Source: Acidimicrobiaceae bacterium (lineage in GTDB: Bacteria; Actinomycetota; Acidimicrobiia; Acidimicrobiales; MedAcidi-G1). From it: a DNA stretch of 29,354 bases. Where the stretch lies: contig DPMC01000304.1 in assembly GCA_003541675.1 (NCBI GenBank), positions 1 through 29,354 on the forward strand. Direction: 5' to 3'. A program made the translations under genes and the position numbers. The first letter of the stretch is position 1. Each line of letters starts with the position of its first letter. This document shows positions 8,254 through 15,234 of the stretch, one piece after another. Below the pieces are notes generated by a model that made no database searches, had not been told where the DNA came from, and saw only the letters and a program-made list of their open reading frames with translations.

Positions 8254-8286
8254 GGGTACTCCGAGGGCTCATGGACCATCTCATTC

Positions 8287-8301
8287 CTGACGGTCCGTCA
8301 G
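8287..8301. promoter_or_regulatory. Operator copy 2: CTGACGGTCCGTCAG
   Basis: The exact 15-mer of the ipdA site, also followed by ATT. It lies 33 bp upstream of the start codon of the SDR-ipdF operon, where it would overlap or abut promoter elements. That position fits repression. This copy serves only the leftward operon; the other neighbour, at 8369, converges on this interval. Confidence 0.8.
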
Positions 8302-8368
8302 ATTCGGTCGCCACCCTACCGAGGGTCGGCGGCGGTGTGTTCAGCGGGCCAACCTCAGCGGGCACGTC

Positions 8369-9145
8369 TCAGCGGGCGGGCACCAGTCCACCATCGACGG
8401 TCATGCACTGCCCGGTCATGAAGCTCGATGCGTCGGACGCCATGTAGAGCACGGCGCCCACCATCTCGTCGGCACCTGCCAGACGGCCCAGTCGGGTCGA
8501 GCGGGCCATGGACGCCGCCCCCGCCTCGCCGGTGTTGCGGACCATTGTCGTGTCGGTCGGCCCGGGGGCCAGCGCGTTGACCCTGATTCCCGACTGGGCA
8601 TACTCGGCGGCCATCGACCGCGTGAAGTGCAGCAGTGCCGCCTTGGCTGCCCCGTACAACGACCCCCCCGGAGTGTGCAAGAAGGCGGCCGCAGAGATCA
8701 CGTTGACCACAGCGGCATGGTCCGATTCCAGCAGGTGGGGTAGGCAGGCCTGGAACAGGAACAGCGGCCCCCGGACGTTGACGTCGAACGACTTGGCGTA
8801 GGCGTCCGCAGTGATCGATCCGATGGGCTGGGCCAACGGGTTGGCTGCGTTGTTGACCAGCACGTCGATCCCTCCGAAGGCGTCCACCGTGCTAGCGACC
8901 AGTTGCTCCAGGTCATGAAGGTCCCCTACATGGGCGGGTACGGCGATCGCCTCACCCCCGGCGGCACGGATGGAGGCCACCGCCTCGCCACAAGCCTCAG
9001 CCTTCCGGCTAGACACCACCACCCGGGCACCCTGGGCCGCGAAGGCATGGGCCACGGCGAGCCCGATGCCCCGACTTCCCCCCGTCACCACGGCCACTCG
9101 ACCCGTCAGGTCGTGCAGCGCTGCCACCCCATCCCGATCCAACAT
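8369..9145 (-). CDS. Short-chain dehydrogenase/reductase
   Basis: A 258-residue classical SDR. TGGSRGIG is at residues 21-28, NNAANP in the NNAG position, the catalytic Ser in NVISAAAF, YGAAK gives Tyr164/Lys168, and the C-terminus is FMTGQCMTVDGGL. The family is that of FabG-like 3-oxoacyl reductases; the substrate is unknown. ATG at 9145 has AGGAGAGAGG about 10 nt upstream. It runs leftward toward the SDR-ipdF operon but is separated from it by 115 bp that include operator copy 2, so it is probably transcribed separately. Confidence 0.87.
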   Translation of the reverse strand: MLDRDGVAALHDLTGRVAVVTGGSRGIGLAVAHAFAAQGARVVVSSRKAEACGEAVASIRAAGGEAIAVPAHVGDLHDLEQLVASTVDAFGGIDVLVNNAANPLAQPIGSITADAYAKSFDVNVRGPLFLFQACLPHLLESDHAAVVNVISAAAFLHTPGGSLYGAAKAALLHFTRSMAAEYAQSGIRVNALAPGPTDTTMVRNTGEAGAASMARSTRLGRLAGADEMVGAVLYMASDASSFMTGQCMTVDGGLVPAR

Positions 9146-9232
9146 CCTGTCGACCTCTCTCCTACGGTTCCCGGCGCACAGAGAACCGGCGACTAACAGC
9201 CTGCCCTATCCACCGCTCCCGGAGCCCCATCG

Positions 9233-9448
9233 ATGCACGAACGGTATGTGATCGTCCCTCGGGACCATCCCGACCTGCCCACCGAACACGGCGACTTCAA
9301 CGTTCAGGGCCCGTCGGTGGTCCGCACCCCGCCCTGGCTCCTCGACGTATCGGTTGACGACGATCCCGATGCGGCCGGACGATGGCTGTTCTACGCAGCT
9401 GCCGGAGAGTTCTCGCTCGGCGTGACCCGACTGGACGACGCGACGTAG
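9233..9448 (+). CDS. Small uncharacterised protein (71 aa)
   Basis: The reading frame begins MHERYVIVPRDHPDLPTEHG and ends GVTRLDDAT. It is acidic (many Asp), has WLLDVSV and WLFYAAAGEFSLGV segments suggesting short beta strands, and shows no signal peptide or transmembrane segment. I do not recognise the family. CCGGAG lies about 9 nt before the ATG, and the stop is 10 nt before the downstream reductase, so co-translation is likely. Codon third positions are GC-rich throughout, as in the neighbours. Confidence 0.6.
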   Translation: MHERYVIVPRDHPDLPTEHGDFNVQGPSVVRTPPWLLDVSVDDDPDAAGRWLFYAAAGEFSLGVTRLDDAT

Positions 9449-9458
9449 GTTCCCTGAG

Positions 9459-10379
9459 ATGCTGAGCGACCGCAGGATCCTCGTGACAGGGCTGACGGGT
9501 CAGATCGGTCATCCCGTCGCCCGCTTCCTGGCGGAGGACAACGACGTGTGGGGCGTGGCCCGCTTCTCGGCCGATGGCAGCCAGGAACGTGCCGAATCCA
9601 TCGGGGTGCGGACCCACGTAGCCGACCTGGCGTCTGGGGACCTCAGCGGACTGCCCGACGACTTCACCCATCTGGTCCACTTCGCTGCCTGGCAGGGAAA
9701 GGCCGACGACCACGATCGGGCCATCCGGGCTAACGCCGAGGCCACCGGTCTGCTCATGGCCCACTGTCAGCACGCCGAAGCCGCTCTCATCGCCTCGACC
9801 AACTCGGTGTACAGGGCCAACGAGGATCCGCTGCACCGCTACACCGAGACCGACCCGTTGGGTGACCCGACCGCTCCCCACAGCCCGACCTACGGCGTCT
9901 CCAAGGTCTCTCAGGAAGCTGTGGCCCGGACCATGGCCCGCGTCCTCGACCTTCCCACCACCATTGCCCGGATCAACGCCAGCTATGGACCGAACGGTGG
10001 CCTGCCCGCGTACCACGGGGACTGGGTGGCCGCCGGCCAGCCCGTGTGGCTACGCAAGCCCGGACCGAACGCCTACAGCCCCATCCACGAGGAGGACATG
10101 GCTCACCAGGTAGCCGCCCTCCTCGATGCCGCATCGACCCCGGCCACGATTGTGAACTGGTGCGGCGACGACATGGTGACCGCCGAGGACTGGACCGCGG
10201 CGTTCGGTGCCCACCTCGGTGTCGATCCTGAAATCGCCTATTACGACCTCCCGGGCGGACAACCAGGGAGCGCTGCGGACCCCACCAAGCGCCATTCCCT
10301 CACCGGACCGTGCTCCATCGACTGGCGCGACGGCATGATCGCCACCCTCGAAGCCCGCGCCGGCTCCACCGGCGTCTGA
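9459..10379 (+). CDS. NAD(P)-dependent epimerase/dehydratase family (extended SDR)
   Basis: A 306-residue extended SDR. The nucleotide-binding motif GLTGQIG is at residues 11-17, Asp56 (HVADLAS) could contact adenine, the catalytic Ser is in IASTNSVY (113-118), and TYGVSK gives Tyr145 and Lys149. NASYGPNGGLPAY and the late YSPIHEEDMA segment are typical of the NAD-epimerase family. The substrate may be a sugar nucleotide or a lipid ketone or alcohol; the position beside P450 and SDR genes would suit a steroid or terpenoid oxidoreductase, but this is not decided by sequence. It follows the small protein by 10 nt and converges on the P450 gene. Confidence 0.83.
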   Translation: MLSDRRILVTGLTGQIGHPVARFLAEDNDVWGVARFSADGSQERAESIGVRTHVADLASGDLSGLPDDFTHLVHFAAWQGKADDHDRAIRANAEATGLLMAHCQHAEAALIASTNSVYRANEDPLHRYTETDPLGDPTAPHSPTYGVSKVSQEAVARTMARVLDLPTTIARINASYGPNGGLPAYHGDWVAAGQPVWLRKPGPNAYSPIHEEDMAHQVAALLDAASTPATIVNWCGDDMVTAEDWTAAFGAHLGVDPEIAYYDLPGGQPGSAADPTKRHSLTGPCSIDWRDGMIATLEARAGSTGV

Positions 10380-10381
10380 CT

Positions 10382-10400
10382 GCCCGCCCTGGGCACGGGC
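10382..10400. terminator. Possible bidirectional terminator hairpin
   Basis: GCCCG and CGGGC form a 5-bp stem with a 9-nt loop between the convergent epimerase and P450 stops. There is no T-tract, and the interval is only 30 bp, so this is a weak call based on position. Confidence 0.3.
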
Positions 10401-10409
10401 GCCGGGCTG

Positions 10410-11681
10410 CTACGCCGGGGTGAACGCGCAGGGTAGGTGCTTGATCCCGTTGACGAAGTTGGATCGCAGACGGTCGGGCCCGGTGGTGGCGTGGATGTCG
10501 GGTAGACGGGTCAGCAGTTCCCGGAACATCACCCCGACCTCACGACGGGCCAGATGGGCGCCCAGACAGAAATGGGGGCCCGGGCCACCGAAGCCCACGT
10601 GCGGATTGGGATCCCGGGTCACGTCAAAACGGTCTGGGTCGACGAACACCGTCTCGTCCCGGTTGGCCGAGGCATACCAGAGCACCAGCTTCTCGCCGGC
10701 CTTGAATTCCTGGTCTCCGAGCCGCACCCCGTCGGCGGTCGCCGTGCGGCGGAAGTGGATCACCGGGCTGGACATCCGGACGATCTCGTCCACCGCGGTG
10801 GACATCACCCCGTCGATGTCAGCCAACCACCGGTCCCGCTGATCCGGGTTGGTGGTGAGGTAGTGGAGACCCCACGAGATGGCGTTGCGGGTCGTCTCGT
10901 TGCCGGCCACGCACAACAGGACGAAGAAGGAGGACAGTTCCTCGGTGGTGAGTCGCTCGCCATCCACCTCGGCGTTCACCAGCAGTGAGGTGAGATCCTC
11001 GCCGTCGCCGCCCCGCCGGTCCGCGGCCGTCTCCTGCATGATGGCCGACAGCCCCGCTCCGGCTGCCAGGAAGGCCTCCAACGGGTTAGAGCCCTCAGGG
11101 ATGTACTCGGGGTCGCCCTGGCTGAGCACGATGTTGGAAAGGTCGAACACCTCGTCATGGCGATCGGCGGCGATTCCCATCATGTCGCAGATCACCACCA
11201 GCGGAAGCCGGGCCGCTACCTCGGTCACGAAGTCACACGAGCCGAGTCCGGCCACTCGATCCACGATCCCGCTGGCCGTGGACACCACCCCGTCCTCCAG
11301 GGACCGCATCATCCGTGGGGTGAACCCAGCGGAGACGATCTTTCGGAATCGAGCGTGACGGGGGTCGTCCATGCTGATCATCGATCCAAAGAACTCCCGG
11401 AACTCCGGCGGGAGGTCGGGGATGTTGGTTCCCTCGCCCGAGCAGAACGCGTCGGGACGGCGGCTGGCATCCACCACGTCGGCATGGCGGGTGACCGCCC
11501 AGTAACCCGGGCCGGCGGCCAGGTACTCGTTGCCCTCCTCGGCGAAGAACCGGATCGGGTCGTGGCGACGCAACGCCGAGAAGCCGTCCAGCCGATCCTC
11601 CATCGGACCGGACCAGAGCGGGTCGATCCGCGACAGGTCGAGGTCTTCGAGCGGGCGCCCGGTGGCAGAAGCGTTCATCAT
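10410..11681 (-). CDS. Cytochrome P450 of the CYP125/CYP124/CYP142 type
   Basis: A 423-residue soluble bacterial P450. The I-helix motif AGNETT is at residues 259-264, the K-helix ExxR at Glu299/Arg302, and the heme-binding loop FGGPGPHFCLGAH has the thiolate Cys372. MDDPRHARFRKIVSAGFTPRMM, GNETTRN, YASANRDE, RNPNPHVGFGG-like NPHVGFGG and the final NGIKHLP agree with mycobacterial CYP125/142/124, which hydroxylate the terminal methyl of sterol or methyl-branched chains. A steroid side-chain role is therefore likely. Start ATG 11681 lies 7 nt after TATGGT; ATGs at 11678 and 11693 are alternatives. It needs a ferredoxin partner, which is not in the window. Divergent from the SnoaL-like gene. 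Confidence 0.9.
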   Translation of the reverse strand: MMNASATGRPLEDLDLSRIDPLWSGPMEDRLDGFSALRRHDPIRFFAEEGNEYLAAGPGYWAVTRHADVVDASRRPDAFCSGEGTNIPDLPPEFREFFGSMISMDDPRHARFRKIVSAGFTPRMMRSLEDGVVSTASGIVDRVAGLGSCDFVTEVAARLPLVVICDMMGIAADRHDEVFDLSNIVLSQGDPEYIPEGSNPLEAFLAAGAGLSAIMQETAADRRGGDGEDLTSLLVNAEVDGERLTTEELSSFFVLLCVAGNETTRNAISWGLHYLTTNPDQRDRWLADIDGVMSTAVDEIVRMSSPVIHFRRTATADGVRLGDQEFKAGEKLVLWYASANRDETVFVDPDRFDVTRDPNPHVGFGGPGPHFCLGAHLARREVGVMFRELLTRLPDIHATTGPDRLRSNFVNGIKHLPCAFTPA

Positions 11682-11688
11682 GGGCGAG

Positions 11689-11694
11689 ACCATA
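11689..11694 (-). promoter_or_regulatory. Putative -10 box of the P450 gene
   Basis: TATGGT on the minus strand, 7 nt before ATG 11681. It favours that start over ATG 11693, which would overlap the box. Leaderless-type spacing; inferred. Confidence 0.45.
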
Positions 11695-11744
11695 GGCACA
11701 GGATTGGGTCCGGGCCCGATCCGGTATCCATCCGATCTCAGTTC

Positions 11745-11750
11745 TAGATT
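11745..11750 (+). promoter_or_regulatory. Putative -10 box of the SnoaL-like gene
   Basis: TAGATT followed by 6 nt and ATG 11757. Its divergent partner TATGGT for the P450 is 50 bp away, so both promoters share one short control region. Confidence 0.5.
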
Positions 11751-11756
11751 TCCCCC

Positions 11757-12173
11757 ATGGACCTTCAGGCTCTCGCCGACCGAATCGCTATCGGGGACCT
11801 CCTCACCCGGTACGCCACCGCGGTCGACCGTCGCGACTGGGACGGCTACCGCAGCGTCTTCACCGCCGACGCCATGATCGACTACACCTCGGCCGGTGGG
11901 ATCGCCGGGAACCTCGAGGAGGTCGTCGAGTTCCTGTCGACCTCGCTGGAGATGTTCGAGATGACCCAGCATCTGGTTTCCAACGTCGACGTGGTTGTCG
12001 ACGGCAACTCGGCCACGGTGACCGCCATGTTCAACAATCCGATGCGCCTGCCGGGCGGCGAAACCTGGTTCACCGGCGGTTGGTACCACCATGACCTCGT
12101 CCGGACCGCCGAGGGGTGGCGAAGCCGCGACCTCCGCGAGGAGAGCGCCTGGTTCGACCGGACTCCCTTCTGA
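11757..12173 (+). CDS. SnoaL-like / NTF2-fold protein
   Basis: A 138-residue cone-fold (NTF2-like) protein. The opening LADRIAIGDLLTRYATAVDRRDWDGYRSVFTADAMIDY is the standard first helix-strand unit of the SnoaL_4 group, and WFTGGWYHHDLVRTAEGWRSRDL is the family C-terminal sheet. Members serve as small isomerases, dehydratases or ring-hydroxylase-associated proteins, including ketosteroid isomerase relatives. Candidate polar residues in the pocket are Asp23 and the His pair near 104-105, but assignment is not possible without a structure. Divergent transcription from the P450 hints at a shared steroid or terpenoid substrate. Confidence 0.82.
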   Translation: MDLQALADRIAIGDLLTRYATAVDRRDWDGYRSVFTADAMIDYTSAGGIAGNLEEVVEFLSTSLEMFEMTQHLVSNVDVVVDGNSATVTAMFNNPMRLPGGETWFTGGWYHHDLVRTAEGWRSRDLREESAWFDRTPF

Positions 12174-12245
12174 TCTGACGCTTCCTCTAGATACGTGCTG
12201 GGCGGCTGAGGAACAGGCACAGCCTTGACTGGGAATCCAGGCCGG

Positions 12246-13076
12246 TCAGGGGGCGTCCGTCGGGTTCCGTCCTGTCTGAAGGTCCTCGAACCGTCGAGCT
12301 GCTGCGGGCACCGTGACGTCGTGGGTGAACACCCAGAACCGGCCGTCGCGAACCGCGTCGACCACCCGTTCAGCGACCAGTCCGGTGCTGATCCCTCGGT
12401 CACCCAGCAACTCGGCCAGCGAACCCTGGGTGGCCTCACTGGTCTCATGAACGTCGACCCAATCGGGCCGCACACGGGCCACGTCGAAGATGGCCGTCGA
12501 TACCAGTTCGGGACACAGGCACGACACGCCAACCGGTGAGAGTTCCAGCTCCCGGTAGAGCGCCTCGGACAGGCCCACCACGGCGTGCTTGCTAGACGCG
12601 TACATGCCGAGGAAGGCAGTGGTCATCAGACCGGCCTGGGAAGCCACGTTCACAATGTGCCCGACCCCGGCATCGACCATCCGTGGAGCGAAGGCAAGAA
12701 CGCCATGGGCCACGCCCAACACATTGACCTCGAAGGTCCATCGCCACTCCGACGCCGTGGTGTCCAACATCGCACCTGCCGGGCCGACCCCTGCGTTGTT
12801 GCATAACACGTGGACGCCACCGTGACGGCTCCACGCTGTGTCCGCCAGAGCAGTGACAGCATCCGCGTCGGCCACGTCGCACACCATGCCGCTGACCCGG
12901 TCGGTCGACCCGACGGCAGCCGCCAACCGGTCGACCTGAACGGCCAGTGCAGATTCGTCCACGTCGGAGAGCACTACCGACATGCCCTGGTCCAGAAACG
13001 CCTCGACCATGGCCAGACCGATGCCCGACGCTGCTCCGGTCACCACGGCCACCCGGCCGTCAAGGTCCTTGATCAT
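12246..13076 (-). CDS. Short-chain dehydrogenase/reductase
   Basis: A 276-residue classical SDR. TGAASGIG occupies residues 13-20, NNAG 93-96, the catalytic Ser is in NVASQAG (about 146) and MYASSKHAV gives Tyr159/Lys163. The C-terminal half (GVSCLCPELVSTAIFDVAR and the late GRFWVFTHDV) matches the group of SDRs with a short extension after the substrate loop, often named as oxidoreductases near P450 or acyl-CoA genes. Start ATG 13076 has a strong GGAGGGAG 6 nt upstream, which rules out the longer frame to 13124. It faces the SnoaL-like gene across 72 bp. The substrate is unknown. Confidence 0.88.
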   Translation of the reverse strand: MIKDLDGRVAVVTGAASGIGLAMVEAFLDQGMSVVLSDVDESALAVQVDRLAAAVGSTDRVSGMVCDVADADAVTALADTAWSRHGGVHVLCNNAGVGPAGAMLDTTASEWRWTFEVNVLGVAHGVLAFAPRMVDAGVGHIVNVASQAGLMTTAFLGMYASSKHAVVGLSEALYRELELSPVGVSCLCPELVSTAIFDVARVRPDWVDVHETSEATQGSLAELLGDRGISTGLVAERVVDAVRDGRFWVFTHDVTVPAAARRFEDLQTGRNPTDAP

Positions 13077-13183
13077 CGGTTGCTCCCTCCGAACGGCATC
13101 ACGACAGCCGCCATTGTCGGGCACCGTAGGTGTCGCCAGCCGTCCGGGCTGTCTCCGGCTGCTCCCCTAAGCAGCGCCCCGAC

Positions 13184-13189
13184 TACCGT
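13184..13189 (+). promoter_or_regulatory. Putative -10 box of the CaiB-NUDIX operon
   Basis: TACCGT, then 6 nt, then ATG 13196. It is the same hexamer as at ipdA. Selecting ATG 13196 over an in-frame upstream start at 13130 rests on this and on the CaiB family N-terminus. Confidence 0.5.
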
Positions 13190-13195
13190 CACCCC

Positions 13196-14383
13196 ATGCC
13201 CGGCCCCCTCGACGGCATTCGAATCGTCGATCTCTCCGTCGCCCTAACCGGCCCCCTGGCCGCAGGGATGCTCGTCGACCAAGGCGCCGATTGCATCAAG
13301 GTCGAACAGGCTCCGGACGGCGACGTCGTGCGATGGCTCGGATCGACGGTTGGTGGCATCTCGGCCATGTTCCAGGTAGCCAACCGGGGAAAGCGGTCGC
13401 TGGTGCTCGACCTGCGGCAGGCCGAGGGTCAGGCCATCTTGGGCGACCTCATTTCCGAGGCCGACGTGCTCGTCCAGAACTTCCGGCCCGGTGTTGCCGA
13501 GCGGCTCGGGATCACCTACGACGAGGTGGCGGCCATCAGACCCGACATCGTCTACGCAGACTTGACCGGCTTCGGCCCCGACGGCCCGTACAGCCATCGA
13601 AGGGTCTACGACACGGTGATCCAGGCCCATTCGGGTCTAGCCGCCAACCAGACCGGCCTGAACGATGACCATCCCCGGTTCCTCAAACAGCTGGTGTGCG
13701 ACAAGATCACCGCCTACACCGCCTGTCAGGCAATTACCGCCGCCCTGTTCGCCCGCGAGCGCGGAGCAGGGGGCCAGCACATCGAACTATCGATGCTGGA
13801 TGCCTCCGTTGCCTTCCTCTTCGTGGATGGCGCCGACCACGAGGTCATCTTGGAGGGCGACCACTCGGGGCCCCAGTCGGTGGCAGCCAACAACACTCCG
13901 TTTGCCTTCGATGGCGGATTCGCGGCGATTGCCGTCCCTGCCGACGACGAGTTCCACGGGCTGGCCAGGGCCATGCGGGTCGACAGCTCGGACCCCGATC
14001 TGGCCACCATCCGCGACCGGGCAGCCAACCGCCACAAGTCGACGGCCATCCACCGGGAGGTCCGCGTAAACGCCACCCGCATGACCGTCGCCGAAGCCGA
14101 AACCCGCCTGGACGACAACCAGGTGCCATTCGGCTTGGTGCGAGCTGTCGAAGAGGTGATCGACGATCCCCAGGTGGTGGCCAACGGCCTGTTCACCGAG
14201 TTCGACCATCCGGCGGCTGGTCGGGTCCGCCACCATCGGGTACCGGCCCAGTTCCACGGGACCCCAGCGGTACTCCGGGAACCCGCAGCACCCACCCTCG
14301 GGCAGCATTCCGACGAGGTGGTGACCGAGACCGGACGGGGTGAACGGATCGACGAACTCCGGATGGCCGGGGTGATCCGATGA
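13196..14383 (+). CDS. CaiB/BaiF-family (class III) CoA-transferase
   Basis: A 395-residue class III CoA-transferase, which moves CoA between carboxylic acids through an aspartyl-CoA anhydride. LDGIRIVDLSVALTGPLAAGMLVDQGADCIKVE starts the family fold, NRGKRS is at 63-68, NFRPGV at 95-100, and Asp169 in LVCDKITAY aligns with the catalytic Asp of CaiB. The acid substrate cannot be deduced. In steroid or terpenoid degraders, relatives activate or recycle side-chain acids. It overlaps the NUDIX gene by 4 bp (ATGA), so the two are translationally coupled. This one is not closely similar to the Mct-type protein at 22202. Confidence 0.9.
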   Translation: MPGPLDGIRIVDLSVALTGPLAAGMLVDQGADCIKVEQAPDGDVVRWLGSTVGGISAMFQVANRGKRSLVLDLRQAEGQAILGDLISEADVLVQNFRPGVAERLGITYDEVAAIRPDIVYADLTGFGPDGPYSHRRVYDTVIQAHSGLAANQTGLNDDHPRFLKQLVCDKITAYTACQAITAALFARERGAGGQHIELSMLDASVAFLFVDGADHEVILEGDHSGPQSVAANNTPFAFDGGFAAIAVPADDEFHGLARAMRVDSSDPDLATIRDRAANRHKSTAIHREVRVNATRMTVAEAETRLDDNQVPFGLVRAVEEVIDDPQVVANGLFTEFDHPAAGRVRHHRVPAQFHGTPAVLREPAAPTLGQHSDEVVTETGRGERIDELRMAGVIR

Positions 14384-15138
14384 CCGGCACCGACGCCGGC
14401 CATCACCGCGACCACCGGCGTTACGACGCCTATGCGCGACACCACGCTGAGCACGGCGATTCCTTGCTGATCCCGGCAGCCACCGTGGTTGTGCTGAGCG
14501 ACGGAGAGGCGGGCATCGAGACCCTCATGCTCCGCAAGAACTCCCAGATCGCCTTCGGTGGCATGTGGGTCTTTCCCGGCGGGAAGATCGATGCTTCTGA
14601 CCAAGTCGTCGGCGATGACGGGGCGACCGACGAACTGGCCACTGCGGCAGCCGCTGCGGCCCGCGAAGCAGCTGAGGAGGCATCGGTCGCCGTGGATCCG
14701 GCGGCACTCGTCTGGTTCGCCCACTGGGTTCCGCCTCCCGTCATGCCGAAACGGTTCGCCACCTTCTTCTTCGCGACGCACCATGAGGGGCCGGCCTCGG
14801 CAGTCGCCATCGACGACGGCGAGATCACCGAACACGAGTGGATGCGTCCCGTCGACGCCCTGGACCGACGCGACCGCGGCGACATCGAACTGGCCCCACC
14901 CACGTGGATGACCCTGCACCGCCTGAAGTCGTTTGCCACGGTGGCCGAGGCCCTCGAGGTACTCGACGCGGAGGATCCACCGTTCTACGAGACGCACATG
15001 GCCCGGACCGACGACGGGCCGGTTGCCATGTGGACCGGCGACGCCGGGTACGAGGTCAACGACCCTTCCATCGAGGGACCCCGCCACCGCCTCACCCTCG
15101 TCGAAACCGGCTATGTGTTCACCGACACCCGAAACTGA
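14380..15138 (+). CDS. NUDIX hydrolase, NUDT7/NUDT19-like
   Basis: A 252-residue NUDIX protein. The fold starts at LLIPAATVVVLSDG; FPGGKID at 65-71 and REAAEEA at 95-101 are the two halves of the NUDIX box, with about 20 residues inserted between them. The insert and the flanking FGGMWVFPGG are usual for the NUDT19/NUDT7 group, some of which cleave CoA or acyl-CoA. Glu99 and Glu100 are the expected metal ligands. Coupling to a CoA-transferase (4-bp overlap) supports a CoA-related substrate. His-rich N-terminus (HHRDHRRYDAYARHHAEH). Confidence 0.85.
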   Translation: MTGTDAGHHRDHRRYDAYARHHAEHGDSLLIPAATVVVLSDGEAGIETLMLRKNSQIAFGGMWVFPGGKIDASDQVVGDDGATDELATAAAAAAREAAEEASVAVDPAALVWFAHWVPPPVMPKRFATFFFATHHEGPASAVAIDDGEITEHEWMRPVDALDRRDRGDIELAPPTWMTLHRLKSFATVAEALEVLDAEDPPFYETHMARTDDGPVAMWTGDAGYEVNDPSIEGPRHRLTLVETGYVFTDTRN

Positions 15139-15185
15139 TCGCCGGGCATCAGCCCCGCCGCCCAAGCCCTCCTCTCCCAAGTCTC

Positions 15186-15213
15186 CCGATCCCGGGGCAG
15201 CCGATCCCGGGGC
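15186..15213. repeat. Tandem pair CCGATCCCGGGGC in the ATPase promoter
   Basis: CCGATCCCGGGGC occurs at 15186-15198 and again at 15201-15213 (15-bp period). The second copy spans the expected -35 position of the ATPase promoter. The phase of about one and a half helix turns would place two proteins on different faces. It could be a regulator site or chance in GC-rich DNA. Confidence 0.5.
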
Positions 15214-15220
15214 GTCCGCG

Positions 15221-15226
15221 TACCAT
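15221..15226 (+). promoter_or_regulatory. Putative -10 box of the P-type ATPase gene
   Basis: TACCAT followed by 8 nt and GTG 15235, the leaderless-type arrangement. Supports GTG as the true start. Confidence 0.45.
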
Positions 15227-15234
15227 CGGCGCCC

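Noticed and set aside
9492..9503. CTGACGGGTCAG, a partial match to the 15-bp operator
   Set aside because: It lacks the CCG part of the right arm and lies inside the epimerase coding region.
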